Shown: positions 46,038-55,698, counted from the stretch's first letter. The stretch is 64,000 nucleotides of DNA from Salinisphaera sp. (GCA_027858915.1 JAQIBT010000124.1:1-64000); one strand, 5' to 3'. Notes: generated by a model from the letters alone, not told the origin. Numbers and translations are program-made.

Positions 46038-47111
46038 TTAAGGCGCCGTCGCGAACTGCGGCGGCGCAATGTCCAGGCGTTGCGACCAGTCATGAATCTG
46101 CTCGGCCAGCCCGGGCTCGATCGGTATCCCTGAGTGCAGACGCTCGCGCTCGGTGCGATATTCCGGGTCGCCCGGTGCCATGACTTCCGTGCCCGGACGG
46201 GCCGGCATCAATCGGGCCTCCCGGGCCATGCGTGCGACTTCATCGGCCAGGGTCTCAGCACCGAAAAAACGACGCGGATCGACCGCGATCATCAACGAAC
46301 CGAGATTCCGTCGCTGGCCGAGATCTTCGTACATCGGCGTGATATGCGGACCGAACGTCATGCCGTTGAGCAGACCGCAGAGCACGTCGATCATGAAGCC
46401 AAGCGCATAGCCCTTGTGCTCGGCGAAAGGCAGGAGCGCTGCCGCAGCCTGAGCGTCGGTGGTGGTCTCGCCGGCATCATCGACTGCCACACCACTCGGC
46501 AACGTCGTGCCGTCGCGGCGTGCGTTCATCACGCGATTGAAGGCGATCATGCTGGTGGCCGTGTCCACGCAGACCGGCTGGCCCTCCGCGCTGGGCACCG
46601 CGATACAGATCGGATTCGTGCCGAGAAACGCGTCGCGGCCGTTGTGCGCGGTGACGAACGCATCGGAATGGGTGAATGCAATGCCGATCATGCCGCGCGC
46701 TGCGGCTTGCCGACCGTACAGTCCGATCGCCCCGCAGTGGCTTGAGTGATAGCAGCCAACCACACCCGCACCGGCATCTTCGGCGCACTTGATGGCCTGG
46801 TCCATCGCGAAATCACAGACGACCATGCCCAGTCCGTGACCGCCGTCGACCGACGCCGTAGCCGCCCCGGTACGCTCGACCTGCAGTGTCGGCCGGGCCT
46901 CGATCGAGCCGCGCTCCAACCGCCGCAGGTAATGCGGCAGTCGCGCGATACCGTGGGTATCGATGCCCCAGAGACTGGTCTGCACCAGGCATCGCGCGAC
47001 CAGTTTGGCGTCGCGATCATCCACTAGCTTCCGGCGCAGCGTCTCGGCTGCCCAGGTACGCAGCTCGTCAGCAGCGATGACAGTCTGGCTGGGAACGGTT
47101 CCATTTCTCAT
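46038..47111 (-). CDS. Malate/L-lactate dehydrogenase-like (Ldh_2 family) NAD(P)-dependent dehydrogenase
   Basis: The protein has 357 residues. It shows the family's catalytic His in SLWGIDTHGIARLPHYL, VDGGHGLGMVVCDFAM, GCYHSSHCGAIGLYGRQAA and DAFLGTNPICIAVPS. The family oxidises or reduces small 2-hydroxy acids, including malate, L-lactate, ureidoglycolate and 2,3-diketo sugar acids. Between the fucose operon and a dehydratase gene it may handle the L-lactate or a keto-acid product, but the substrate is not determined. It is divergent from the dehydratase gene, and the 134 bp between them carry an operator-like site. Confidence 0.85.
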   Translation of the reverse strand: MRNGTVPSQTVIAADELRTWAAETLRRKLVDDRDAKLVARCLVQTSLWGIDTHGIARLPHYLRRLERGSIEARPTLQVERTGAATASVDGGHGLGMVVCDFAMDQAIKCAEDAGAGVVGCYHSSHCGAIGLYGRQAAARGMIGIAFTHSDAFVTAHNGRDAFLGTNPICIAVPSAEGQPVCVDTATSMIAFNRVMNARRDGTTLPSGVAVDDAGETTTDAQAAAALLPFAEHKGYALGFMIDVLCGLLNGMTFGPHITPMYEDLGQRRNLGSLMIAVDPRRFFGAETLADEVARMAREARLMPARPGTEVMAPGDPEYRTERERLHSGIPIEPGLAEQIHDWSQRLDIAPPQFATAP

Positions 47112-47166
47112 CGTCAGGACTGTGGTAGCGCAAGTGCAGCATCGAACATAGCGCGTTTAAACTCAA

Positions 47167-47186
47167 ATTGGTATAACAGGTATACT
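47167..47186. promoter_or_regulatory. Operator-like site in the divergent promoter, shared with 49920
   Basis: ATTGGTATAACAGGTATACT contains the 14-mer ATTGGTATAACAGG, which is repeated exactly upstream of the sugar importer (49920-49933). TGGT-x3-ACA spacing fits FadR-type GntR operators. The regulator is encoded at 48799-49512. Confidence 0.55.
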
Positions 47187-47245
47187 TAAGTTCTATGCCC
47201 CGGCGTGCATTGCGCCGAAACAAAAATCCAAGGAGAAGGCACGCC

Positions 47246-48781
47246 ATGTCCACCTCAATCGCCAGCGATAGCCCTCTGATTCGGCTGCACGCCGACGACA
47301 ACGTAATGATCGCGCGCTATGAGATCGCCGCCGGCGAGACCATGGACGAGCCGGGAATCACAGCCCGCGCTGGTATCAGCGCGGGACACAAGATCGCCAC
47401 GCAAGCTATCGCTTCCGGCGCACCCGTGCTGCGCTACGGCCAGGTGATCGGCTTCGCTTCGCGCGATATCGAACCCGGTGCCCACGTGCACCTGCACAAC
47501 CTGGCCATGGGCGACGTCAGCCGAGACTATGCGTTCTGCCAAGACATTCGCGCCACGAAATTCGCGGACCAACCGGCCACCTTCGACGGCTATCTTCGCG
47601 CCGACGGGCGTGCCGGCACTCGCAACTATGTCGCCATCGTGTCAAGCGTGAACTGCTCGGCGACGGTTGCCCGACATATCGCCGACGGCTTTCGCTTTTC
47701 CGGCGAGATGGAAAGCTATGACAACGTCGACGGCGTGATCGCACTCACCCACCAGGGCGGCTGCGGCCTGGCCGATTCCGGCGAAGGTTTCGAAATCCTC
47801 AAGCGCACCTTGCAGGGCTATGCCGATCATCCCAATGTGGCGGCTGTTCTGTTCCTGGGACTGGGCTGCGAAGTGATGCAGATAGGCGGGCTCCAGCGCA
47901 TCGACGGCCTGCGCGCCGTCAAGCCAGTCCGCTCGATGACGATTCAGGAGACCGGCGGCACCCGTCAGACCATCGAACGCGCCACTGCACTCATCCGCGA
48001 ACTGCTGCCCGAGGTCAATCAGGCCAAACGCGGGCCGATTCCGGTATCGAAACTCTGCGTGGCGCTACAGTGCGGCGGCTCGGACAGCTATTCCGGCATC
48101 ACCGCCAACCCGGCGCTGGGCTATGCAGTCGACCGATTGGTCGAACAGGGCGGCACCGCGATCCTGTCGGAAACCCCCGAGATCTATGGCGCCGAACATC
48201 TGCTAACCCGCCGCGCGGCGTCGCCGGAGGTGGCCGAGAAACTGATCGAGCGAATTCGCTGGTGGGAGGACTACACGCGCCGCGAAGGCGCCGAGATGAA
48301 CAACAATCCCTCGCCGGGCAACAAGGCAGGCGGCATCACGACCATTCTCGAGAAATCACTCGGTGCAGTCGCCAAGGGCGGCACCACAAATCTGGTCGAG
48401 GTCTATGAATACGCACAGGCGGTGACGGCCAAAGGGTTCGTGTACATGGACACACCGGGCTATGACCCGGTCGCAGCCACCGGCCAGGTCGCCGGCGGCG
48501 CCAATCTGGTCTGCTTCACCACCGGGCGCGGATCGGCGTTTGGCTCCAAGCCCGCGCCGTCGCTCAAGCTGGCCACCAACTCACCGCTCTACCAACGCCA
48601 GGCCGAGGACATGGACATCAACTGCGGCACCATCATCACCGGCGAGGAAACCCTGGCCGAGTGCGGTGAACGCATCTTCGCGCGCATCCTCGAAATGGCC
48701 TCGGGCCAGCCAAGCAAGAGCGAGGAATTCGGCTACGGCGACAACGAGTTCGTGCCCTGGCAACTCGGCGCGACAATGTAA
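47246..48781 (+). CDS. UxaA-family dehydratase (altronate/galactarate dehydratase type)
   Basis: The protein has 511 residues from ATG 47246 behind AAGGAGAAGG. The N-terminal SAF-like domain (about 1-100) is followed by the large UxaA/GarD core, with GYLRADGRAGTRNYVAIVSSV, QGGCGLADSG, FLGLGCEVMQ, LQCGGSDSYSGITANPALGY and the C-terminal CFTTGRGSAFGSKPAPS and CGERIF blocks. These enzymes dehydrate altronate, galactarate or related sugar acids to 2-keto-3-deoxy products with a metal cofactor. The neighbourhood does not settle the substrate. A degraded relative lies at 33928. Confidence 0.87.
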   Translation: MSTSIASDSPLIRLHADDNVMIARYEIAAGETMDEPGITARAGISAGHKIATQAIASGAPVLRYGQVIGFASRDIEPGAHVHLHNLAMGDVSRDYAFCQDIRATKFADQPATFDGYLRADGRAGTRNYVAIVSSVNCSATVARHIADGFRFSGEMESYDNVDGVIALTHQGGCGLADSGEGFEILKRTLQGYADHPNVAAVLFLGLGCEVMQIGGLQRIDGLRAVKPVRSMTIQETGGTRQTIERATALIRELLPEVNQAKRGPIPVSKLCVALQCGGSDSYSGITANPALGYAVDRLVEQGGTAILSETPEIYGAEHLLTRRAASPEVAEKLIERIRWWEDYTRREGAEMNNNPSPGNKAGGITTILEKSLGAVAKGGTTNLVEVYEYAQAVTAKGFVYMDTPGYDPVAATGQVAGGANLVCFTTGRGSAFGSKPAPSLKLATNSPLYQRQAEDMDINCGTIITGEETLAECGERIFARILEMASGQPSKSEEFGYGDNEFVPWQLGATM

Positions 48782-48798
48782 CCAGGCCGAGCCGCGCC

Positions 48799-49512
48799 TC
48801 AGTTATCGCCCGCGCGCATGCTTCGGTAGACGCCGTAATGCTGCTCGAGATGATCTCGCATAGCCGCATCGGCGGCCTCAGGGTCGCGGCTTTCGATGGC
48901 CTGCACGATCCGCTCGTGCGCCGCCAGCGCGATACGGTCTTGGCCGGGTTTTTCCAAAGCCACGGCGCGCCGGTCATCCAGCCACTGGGCCATGGCGTCG
49001 TGAACAGCGGTATAGACGGGGTTGGCCGGGATTGCGGCCAATACGCGATGAAAAGCAATATCCGTGCGCTTGAACTCGGCCTCGTCGCCCACCGCCGCGG
49101 CGTTGTCGGAAAACGCCGCGCGCAGCGCCTTGATATCTTCCGCGCTCGCATGCGCCGCTGCGTTGCGGGCCATGGCCGCTTCGAATGCCGATCGCGCATC
49201 CTGAAAATGACGCTGACCGTCGGCGGTCGACAAGAGATGTCCCATCACACCTGACATTCCGTTCAACACCACGGCCGGTGTCGGACGGATTACCCGGGCT
49301 CGCGAACCGCTGCTCAACGCAACCAATCCCATCCTCTCCAGCGAAAAGAGCGCTTCACGGATCGTGGGGCGGCCCACACCGAACTGTTCCATGAGCGCGC
49401 GCTCTGACGGCAGGCGATCGCCTGGCTCGAAATGCTCCGACACGATATCGTTCTCGAGCTGCCGGATAACCTGGTCGGATAGTTTGGTACGTTCGATCTG
49501 GTATCGAGCCAT
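48799..49512 (-). CDS. FadR-subfamily GntR transcriptional regulator
   Basis: The protein has 237 residues from ATG 49512. The winged helix (IVSEHFEPGDRLPSERALME, FGVGRPTIREALFSLERMG) is followed by an all-helical FCD ligand-binding domain with the metal-site pattern around DIAFHRVLA and DAMRDHLEQHYG. Regulators of this group commonly respond to sugar acids and repress catabolic genes. It is convergent with the dehydratase gene; two copies of a FadR-type site sit upstream of that gene and of the sugar importer, suggesting both as targets. An extended frame to 49590 has no supporting signal. Confidence 0.9.
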   Translation of the reverse strand: MARYQIERTKLSDQVIRQLENDIVSEHFEPGDRLPSERALMEQFGVGRPTIREALFSLERMGLVALSSGSRARVIRPTPAVVLNGMSGVMGHLLSTADGQRHFQDARSAFEAAMARNAAAHASAEDIKALRAAFSDNAAAVGDEAEFKRTDIAFHRVLAAIPANPVYTAVHDAMAQWLDDRRAVALEKPGQDRIALAAHERIVQAIESRDPEAADAAMRDHLEQHYGVYRSMRAGDN

Positions 49513-50016
49513 GGTATTCGTTTCGAAGAGGCAGTCGGTGTCGGCCGGTTCCGGCGCTGCAAGGATAATTGGCCACGCTATGCTAATCATCGGCTAAACG
49601 CGAGCCGGCCAGATGATATCACTGCATCTCATGGCGCCACCGAAGCAGCGCAGCTTCAGATTGCATTACGGACAGCTTGCCCCCGCTGGGTCCGACATAG
49701 GTCGTAACGAACCATAGATTGATGGATCCCAGATCGGCCAAGGCGATCAGTCTGGCCCAACACGTCGAAACACCGCCTCTGCCTGTGTTGAAGGCGACCG
49801 GCGCCGTTAATCCGCGGTGGTGCTTCCGGGCTATACAACCGACTGCCCTGCACAACCCTGCCATCTTCGACTAAAGCGTATGTTGCGCATACATGATCGC
49901 GCTGTTAAAAATGAACATCATTGGTATAACAGGCTAACAGGTAGTTCGCGTGATCCACAAAGCGGCCTGGTGGTCTTGACAAAAAAAGACTTGGTAACCA
50001 CTCGGAGGTAGGACGC
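49513..50016. promoter_or_regulatory. Importer promoter region with a second GntR operator-like site (49920-49933)
   Basis: About 500 bp without a supported gene. ATTGGTATAACAGG at 49920-49933 repeats the site at 47167. About 45 bp further, TTGACAAAAAAAGAC (from 49977) looks like a -35, with TTGGTA-type sequence after it. The importer gene starts at 50017 behind CGGAGGTAGG. Confidence 0.5.
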
Positions 50017-51108
50017 ATGAAACGCAGAGATCTTCTTATTCGTGCCGCGGGCGGCATGGGCTCGGCAATGCTACTAGGGGCTCTCCCAACGCTGGCTTGG
50101 GCAGATAATTCTGCCTGTTACAGCGCCTGGAGCGGCAGCACAGAGTCTTTTTCGTGGCCCAAGAAGAAACCGCCTTACCGGATCGCGCTAAGCAACTCCT
50201 ATATCGGCAACGAGTGGCGTGCCGAAATGGTCACGATTGCGAAAATGTACTACCAACGGCCGGAGGTGAAAAAACTGATCAAGGATTTCAGGGTTTCCAG
50301 CGCCGGTAACGACGTGAACGCCCAGATCGCCCAGATCAATCAGATGATCCTGAGTGGGGTGGACGCTATCGTCATGGACGCGGCCAGCCCGACCGGCCTG
50401 AACTCAACCATCGAACGTGCGGCAAACGCCGGCGTCCTGGTGGTCTCGTTTGACAACGTGGTAACCACCGACAAGGCGATCACGATCAATCAGGATCAGT
50501 TCGATATGGGCAAGCGCTGGGCTGATTTCGTCGTCAAGCACACCGGCGGCAAGGGTCATGTTCTCGTGGTGCGCGGCGTGGCCGGCACCTTTGTCGATCA
50601 GCAGCGCTACAAGGGCGGCCGCTCGGTGTTCGACAAACACTCTGGCATAACGACCACCGAGGTCTACGGCAACTGGGACAGCGGCACGGCCCAGAAAGTC
50701 ACCGCCAATGCCCTGGCCGCCGGCTCGGATTTCGACGCAGTCTGGAGCGAAGGCGGCGACAGCGGCGTCGTCAACGCATTCAGGCAGCGCGGCAAGAAAG
50801 TCCCGCCGTTCGCCGGAGAAGGCGAAAACGGCTTCCGCGCTGCGGCAGCCAAGGAGGGTTTTCCCATGCTCTCGATTGGCCAGTCCGCTGGCTTGGTCGC
50901 GTTGTCGATGAAGGTGGCACTGAGCGTACTGCAGGGCGATAAAGTGCCGCAGTCCATCCGGTCGCCGCTCAATCTGGTGACCAATGACAATCTCCAAGAA
51001 GGCAAGAACTACTTCAAGGATATTCCGGACAGCTTCTACAACGGCGTGAGCGTACCCGGCTGCGGCTTGGATTTCGACGCCGTCAAGGTCTACAAGGGCA
51101 TCACGTGA
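50017..51108 (+). CDS. Periplasmic sugar-binding protein (ribose/galactose type)
   Basis: The protein has 363 residues. The N-terminus MKRRDLLIRAAGG and a hydrophobic stretch to AWA-D resemble a twin-arginine-type signal peptide, though the motif is not perfect and Sec export is possible. The mature protein has the peripla_BP_4 pattern: RIALSNSYIGNEWR, AQIAQINQMILSGVDAIVMD, VSFDNVVT, and DAVWSEGGDSGVVNAF. The ligand is a pentose or hexose, possibly one of the aldoses oxidised by the nearby pathways. CGGAGG precedes the ATG, and a 12-bp hairpin separates it from the ATPase gene. Confidence 0.9.
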   Translation: MKRRDLLIRAAGGMGSAMLLGALPTLAWADNSACYSAWSGSTESFSWPKKKPPYRIALSNSYIGNEWRAEMVTIAKMYYQRPEVKKLIKDFRVSSAGNDVNAQIAQINQMILSGVDAIVMDAASPTGLNSTIERAANAGVLVVSFDNVVTTDKAITINQDQFDMGKRWADFVVKHTGGKGHVLVVRGVAGTFVDQQRYKGGRSVFDKHSGITTTEVYGNWDSGTAQKVTANALAAGSDFDAVWSEGGDSGVVNAFRQRGKKVPPFAGEGENGFRAAAAKEGFPMLSIGQSAGLVALSMKVALSVLQGDKVPQSIRSPLNLVTNDNLQEGKNYFKDIPDSFYNGVSVPGCGLDFDAVKVYKGIT

Positions 51109-51158
51109 TTTTATGCCGGCCATCGTCTGAATCCATCTGAACCCACTCGAGGCGATTT

Positions 51159-51187
51159 GAGAGATCGGCGCACGCCGCCGATCTCTC
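51159..51187 (+). terminator. Intercistronic 12-bp hairpin between binding protein and ATPase genes
   Basis: GAGAGATCGGCG and its exact complement CGCCGATCTCTC flank a 5-nt loop. Likely attenuates or stabilises mRNA so that the binding protein is made in excess. No U-run follows. Confidence 0.65.
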
Positions 51188-51227
51188 AGGCCCGACTCCC
51201 CGCTTTTAAATAGACTGGAAGCGCCCC

Positions 51228-52817
51228 ATGGCCGAACTGTCCGTAGCCGGTACGTCGAGCGACACACCGGCTCTCGAAGCACGCGGCATAAGAAAACAAT
51301 TCGCCGGTACCGTCGCCCTCGAGGACGCCGACTTCAGCTGTCGACGTGGCGAAGTCCACGTGCTGCTGGGCGCCAACGGCGCGGGCAAGAGTACCCTGGT
51401 CAAGATCCTGTGCGGTGTACAGCCGCCCGACGAGGGCACAATTCACCTTGACGGCGAGGAGGTCACCATGACCGATCCGATCAGGGCGGCTGAGTTGGGT
51501 GTCGCGGCCGTATTCCAGGAACTGTCACTCTGCCCGCATCTGACGGTGGCCGAAAACATCATGCTCGCCCACGAGCCGACCGGTCCCGTGGGCCAGATCC
51601 GCAGCCGGCAGCTGCGGCGCCGGGTGTCCGACCTGTTCGAACAGGTCGGCATCGATCACATCAAGCCCGATATTCTGGTCGCCCGACTGACGCTCGCCGA
51701 TCAGCAGCTGGTCGAGATCGCCAAGGCCTTGTCCCACGAGCCCAGAACGCTGATCGTCGACGAAGGTACCTCGGCGCTAGGCAGGGAAGAAGTCCGGCGC
51801 CTATTCGATCTGCTGGGCCGGCTGCGCAGCCAGGGCACAGCCATCATCTTCATTTCTCACCGGATGGCGGAGGTTCGCGAAATCGCAGATCGGCTGACGG
51901 TGTTTCGAAATGGAACCAACGTCGGCACGGTCGATGCCGCAGACATGGATGAAGGTTATCTCGTCGAACTGATGCTCGGCGAGCGTATCGAGAAATCTTT
52001 TCCCGAACGGGCGCCGCGGCCGTCGAGCGCCGACGAACCGCTGCTCGATGTCACCCATCTGGGTGCCGGCGACCTGCTCGACGACATCAGCTTCCAATTG
52101 CGTGCCGGTGAGGTGCTGGGCGTCGCGGGCCTCGAGGGCCAAGGCCAGGGCGACCTGCTGCTGGCCTTGTTCGGCATGGTGCGGCGCCTTTCCGGAGAGA
52201 TCCGCGTGCGCGGCGAGCGAGTGCGGATGGGTTCGCCTTGGAAAGCGATCCGAGCCGGCTTTGCGTTCATTCCAGAAGACCGCAAGACCCAAGGGCTGCT
52301 GCAACCGCAGTCGCTGCGCGAAAACATTGTGCTGGCAAGCCTTGGCGCGCTGACCCGGCACGGCCTGATCGACCGATCACGGGAACGCCGGACAGCCGAG
52401 TCCGGCATGCAGCGCATGCAGATCAAGGCGGCCAGCATGGAATTGCCCGTGGCCGCGCTGTCCGGCGGCAATCAGCAGAAAGTGGTGATCGCGAAATGGC
52501 TGGAAACCGGCGGCGACATATTCCTGTTCTACGACCCGACTCGCGGCGTGGACGTCGGCACCAAGCGCGCCTTTTATGAGCTGATCGGCGAGCTGGCACG
52601 GGACGGCAAGGCCGTGCTGCTCTATAGCACCGAGCTGTCCGAGCTGGTCGGACTGTGCCACCGCGTCATGGTAATGAACGACCGCCGCGTTGTGGAGACC
52701 TTGGCCGATAACGCCATCACGGAAAACGCCATACTCGCCGCATCGCTGGGTGTGCGCGAGCGCCAGGTTCCCGAGGCCGATGCTCCGACCACCCAGACCG
52801 CCGGAGGTGCCTCGTGA
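51228..52817 (+). CDS. Sugar ABC importer ATPase with two nucleotide-binding domains (RbsA/MglA type)
   Basis: The protein has 529 residues. Domain 1 has Walker A GANGAGKSTL, the usual degenerate signature (LTLADQQLVEIAKAL) and Walker B LIVDEGTSALG, with Gly in place of the typical Pro after DE. Domain 2 (from about residue 270) lacks a normal Walker A (GLEGQGQGDLLLA), as in RbsA, but has signature LSGGNQQKVVIAKWL. The start at 51228 follows an open spacer with the hairpin. It overlaps the first permease gene by 4 bp (GTGA). Confidence 0.92.
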   Translation: MAELSVAGTSSDTPALEARGIRKQFAGTVALEDADFSCRRGEVHVLLGANGAGKSTLVKILCGVQPPDEGTIHLDGEEVTMTDPIRAAELGVAAVFQELSLCPHLTVAENIMLAHEPTGPVGQIRSRQLRRRVSDLFEQVGIDHIKPDILVARLTLADQQLVEIAKALSHEPRTLIVDEGTSALGREEVRRLFDLLGRLRSQGTAIIFISHRMAEVREIADRLTVFRNGTNVGTVDAADMDEGYLVELMLGERIEKSFPERAPRPSSADEPLLDVTHLGAGDLLDDISFQLRAGEVLGVAGLEGQGQGDLLLALFGMVRRLSGEIRVRGERVRMGSPWKAIRAGFAFIPEDRKTQGLLQPQSLRENIVLASLGALTRHGLIDRSRERRTAESGMQRMQIKAASMELPVAALSGGNQQKVVIAKWLETGGDIFLFYDPTRGVDVGTKRAFYELIGELARDGKAVLLYSTELSELVGLCHRVMVMNDRRVVETLADNAITENAILAASLGVRERQVPEADAPTTQTAGGAS

Positions 52818-53773
52818 TCTTCGAACGCTACTACAGTTCGCTGACCGCCGTGGTCGGCCTGATTCTGCTGGGCATATTGTTTGTCTATATCCAACCGCTG
52901 ATCCTGTCGCCCTTCGGGGTGACCCTGTCGGCCAACCAGGGCACAGCGCTCGCGCTCGCCGCACTGGCGCAATTGGTTGTCGTGCTTACTGGCGGCGTGG
53001 ATTTGTCGGTAGGCGCGATGGTCGGCCTGACCAACGCCATCGCCGCGACCTACATGGGTACCCATCCGGGCATCGCGACCGCGGTACTGATCGGCACGCT
53101 GGCCGCTGGCACCCTCGCCGGCTTCCTCAACGGACTGGTCGTGGCCTATGGACGGCTTCAGCCGATCATCGTCACGCTGGCTACCCTCTATATCTATACC
53201 GGCGTCGGCTTGGTGGTACGACCACAGCCGGGCGGCCTGGTGCCCAGCGGTTTTGCTAGTGCGCTGACCGGCTCCTGGGGTTATCTGCCTTATGCGCTGG
53301 TATTCCTACTCGCGGTCGTCGGGCTCGCTTGGATTCCGTTGATGCGCTCGCGGCTCGGCCGGGCCATCCATGCGATCGGCGACAATCGCAATGGCGCGCG
53401 TGTGTCCGGTATCTCGGTGGCCCGTACCGAACTCTGGGCCTATACCGCAAGCGGTTTCTTTGCCGCCTGCGCGGGCATTTTCCTGACCGCCCAGACCACA
53501 TCAGGCGACGCCACGATTGGCACCAGCTACACGCTCAATTCGGTTGCCGCAGTCGTGTTCGGCGGCGCCGTACTCGGCGGCGGGCGCGGGATCGCGCTGG
53601 GCCCGATCTGCGCGGCTTATTTTCTGTCACTGCTAATCAGCGTGCTGTTTGCCAGCGGCGTATCGCCATTCTATCAGAACCTGCTGCAAGGCGCGATTCT
53701 GGTGATCGTGCTGGCATTGGCCAATGTTTGGCGCCTGCGTACCCGCCACTGGCTCAACGTAATGTCGAATTAG
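52814..53773 (+). CDS. Sugar ABC importer permease 1 (RbsC type)
   Basis: This 319-residue inner-membrane protein has about eight to ten helices. It shows VLTGGVDLSVGAMVGLTNAI and GTSYTLNSVAAVVFGGAVLGGGRGI, the two conserved blocks of the BPD_transp_2 family. It begins with GTG inside the stop of the ATPase gene and ends 7 bp before the second permease. Two different permeases in the same operon suggest a heterodimeric channel. Confidence 0.92.
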   Translation: MIFERYYSSLTAVVGLILLGILFVYIQPLILSPFGVTLSANQGTALALAALAQLVVVLTGGVDLSVGAMVGLTNAIAATYMGTHPGIATAVLIGTLAAGTLAGFLNGLVVAYGRLQPIIVTLATLYIYTGVGLVVRPQPGGLVPSGFASALTGSWGYLPYALVFLLAVVGLAWIPLMRSRLGRAIHAIGDNRNGARVSGISVARTELWAYTASGFFAACAGIFLTAQTTSGDATIGTSYTLNSVAAVVFGGAVLGGGRGIALGPICAAYFLSLLISVLFASGVSPFYQNLLQGAILVIVLALANVWRLRTRHWLNVMSN

Positions 53774-53780
53774 GCTGTTT

Positions 53781-54752
53781 ATGAACACATCAGCACGCAA
53801 ACGCACCACGGCCCTGCCCGCCTGGCTACTCCAGGGCGTGACGATCTCCTATATCCTGCTGATTGTGCTATTCGCGATCGCCGCGGCGATCAATCCGAAT
53901 TATGCGTCCTGGGCGAATATCCGCAATCTGCTGCAGATCGGCGCCTTCATCGGCGTTATCGCGGTCGGCCAGACGATGGTCATCATCACTGGCCAGATCG
54001 ATCTGTCGGTACCCTGGAATCTCACATTCTCGGCCATTCTGATGGCCACGCTCATCAGCCACGGCTACGGCACGACCACGGCGATTACCGCCGCGTTGAT
54101 CTCGGGCACGCTGGTCGGGATTTTCAACTCGATCGGCACGGCGATATTCCGTATTCATTCGCTGGTCTGGACGCTGGGCGTCAATGCGCTCATGCAGGGC
54201 GCGACCCTGGTCTATACCCATGCGCAGCCGCCCAAGGTCGATGTGCCGCCGCTCGTGCGGGCGTTGGGCTCCGGCGAACTGTACGGCATTCCGGTACCGT
54301 TGATGGTGTGGATTGTGGCCGGCGCCGCGGCCCTCGTGGTCCTGCATCGCACGCGCTTCGGCCGCTATCTGTATGCCATCGGCAACAACGAATCCGCCCT
54401 GTTCCTGTCTGGTGTGGACAGCCGCAAAGTCTATCTAGGCGCCTTCGCGATGTCGGGGTTTTGTGCTGCCCTGGCCGGCATCATGCTGACCGGCTATTCC
54501 TCGCAGACCTATCTGGGCATGGGCTCCGATTATCTGCTGATACCGATCGCTGCCGTGATCATCGGTGGCACCAATATCATGGGAGGTTCGGGCGGCTATC
54601 TCGGCTCCATATCGGGGGCGCTGATCGTAGTGCTGCTGCAATCGGTACTCTCGACCATGCAGATCCAGGAAGCTGGCAAGGATATCGTATTCGGCTCCAT
54701 CATCATTGTGTTGCTGCTGCTATATGGGCGACAGAAACTAAGCAACCACTGA
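53781..54752 (+). CDS. Sugar ABC importer permease 2 (RbsC type)
   Basis: This 323-residue membrane protein is of the same family as the preceding one. It has VAVGQTMVIITGQIDLSVPWN, GNNESALFLSGVDSRKV and YLLIPIAAVIIGGTNIMGGSGG. The two permeases are diverged, so this is not a recent duplication. A lactonase gene follows after 25 bp in the same operon. Confidence 0.92.
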   Translation: MNTSARKRTTALPAWLLQGVTISYILLIVLFAIAAAINPNYASWANIRNLLQIGAFIGVIAVGQTMVIITGQIDLSVPWNLTFSAILMATLISHGYGTTTAITAALISGTLVGIFNSIGTAIFRIHSLVWTLGVNALMQGATLVYTHAQPPKVDVPPLVRALGSGELYGIPVPLMVWIVAGAAALVVLHRTRFGRYLYAIGNNESALFLSGVDSRKVYLGAFAMSGFCAALAGIMLTGYSSQTYLGMGSDYLLIPIAAVIIGGTNIMGGSGGYLGSISGALIVVLLQSVLSTMQIQEAGKDIVFGSIIIVLLLLYGRQKLSNH

Positions 54753-54777
54753 ATCAACAACGATCGAGGACCGCGCG

Positions 54778-55683
54778 ATGAGCGACACGATCAAATATAT
54801 CGATCCCCGTTTCTACGACCTGACCCAGCCAAACGCCCGGCTCGAGCAGCTGTACACGGGCGCGCTCTGGTGCGAAGGGCCGGTCTATATCGCCGATGCC
54901 GATATCCTTCTCTGGAGTGATATCCCCAACGACCGGATCCTGCGCTGGACACCTACCGGCGATGTCGGCGTGTTCCGCCAGCCCAGCCGCCATGCTAACG
55001 GCCATACCCGTGACCGCCAGGGGCGGCTGGTCAGCTGCGAGCACGGCGCCCGACAGGTCACGCGCACCGAAGCCGATGGGCGAATCACGGTGCTCGTGGA
55101 TCGCTACGACGGCGGCCGGCTGAACTCGCCCAACGACGTGGTCGTGGCCTCGGACGATAGCATCTGGTTCACTGATCCGCCCTACGGGATCCTGAGCGAC
55201 TACGAGGGCCACAAGGCCGAATCCGAGCAGGAGAGCTGCCATGTCTTTCGGCTCGATCCTGACCGCGGCGAGCTGCGGGTCATGGCCGATGACTTCGTAC
55301 GCCCGAACGGTCTAGCCTTCTCGCCCGACGAGCGCGTGCTCTATATCTCCGACACCGCGCGCTCGCATGATCCGAACGGACATCATCATATTCGTGCCTT
55401 CGACGTCGAAGGCGGCCGGCTGAGCAATTCCCGCGTGTTCGCGATCATCGAGCCGGGCGTGCCCGACGGCTTTCGCCTGGATACCGACGGCAACCTCTGG
55501 ACCAGTGCGGCCGACGGTGTGCACTGCTATGCGCCGGACGGCACCCTGCTCGGGCGGATTCACGTGCCGGAACCGGTATCCAATCTCACCTTCGGCGGTG
55601 CGCGCCGCAATCGGCTGTTCATCACCGCCAGTTCCTCACTGTACGCGATCTATGTCGCTCAGACCGGCGCTCAATATCCCTGA
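54778..55683 (+). CDS. SMP-30/gluconolactonase-family sugar lactonase
   Basis: The protein has 301 residues forming a six-bladed beta-propeller. The metal-site residues are recognisable: Glu in ALWCEGPVYI, Asn in GGRLNSPNDVVV, Asn in RPNGLAFSPDERVLYISDTA and Asp in GVPDGFRLDTDGN. It hydrolyses aldono-1,4 or 1,5-lactones. Being last in the importer operon, it would process the lactone formed when the imported aldose is oxidised. No signal peptide is seen, so it is cytoplasmic. Confidence 0.9.
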   Translation: MSDTIKYIDPRFYDLTQPNARLEQLYTGALWCEGPVYIADADILLWSDIPNDRILRWTPTGDVGVFRQPSRHANGHTRDRQGRLVSCEHGARQVTRTEADGRITVLVDRYDGGRLNSPNDVVVASDDSIWFTDPPYGILSDYEGHKAESEQESCHVFRLDPDRGELRVMADDFVRPNGLAFSPDERVLYISDTARSHDPNGHHHIRAFDVEGGRLSNSRVFAIIEPGVPDGFRLDTDGNLWTSAADGVHCYAPDGTLLGRIHVPEPVSNLTFGGARRNRLFITASSSLYAIYVAQTGAQYP

Positions 55684-55698
55684 CGCCGACTACGTTTG

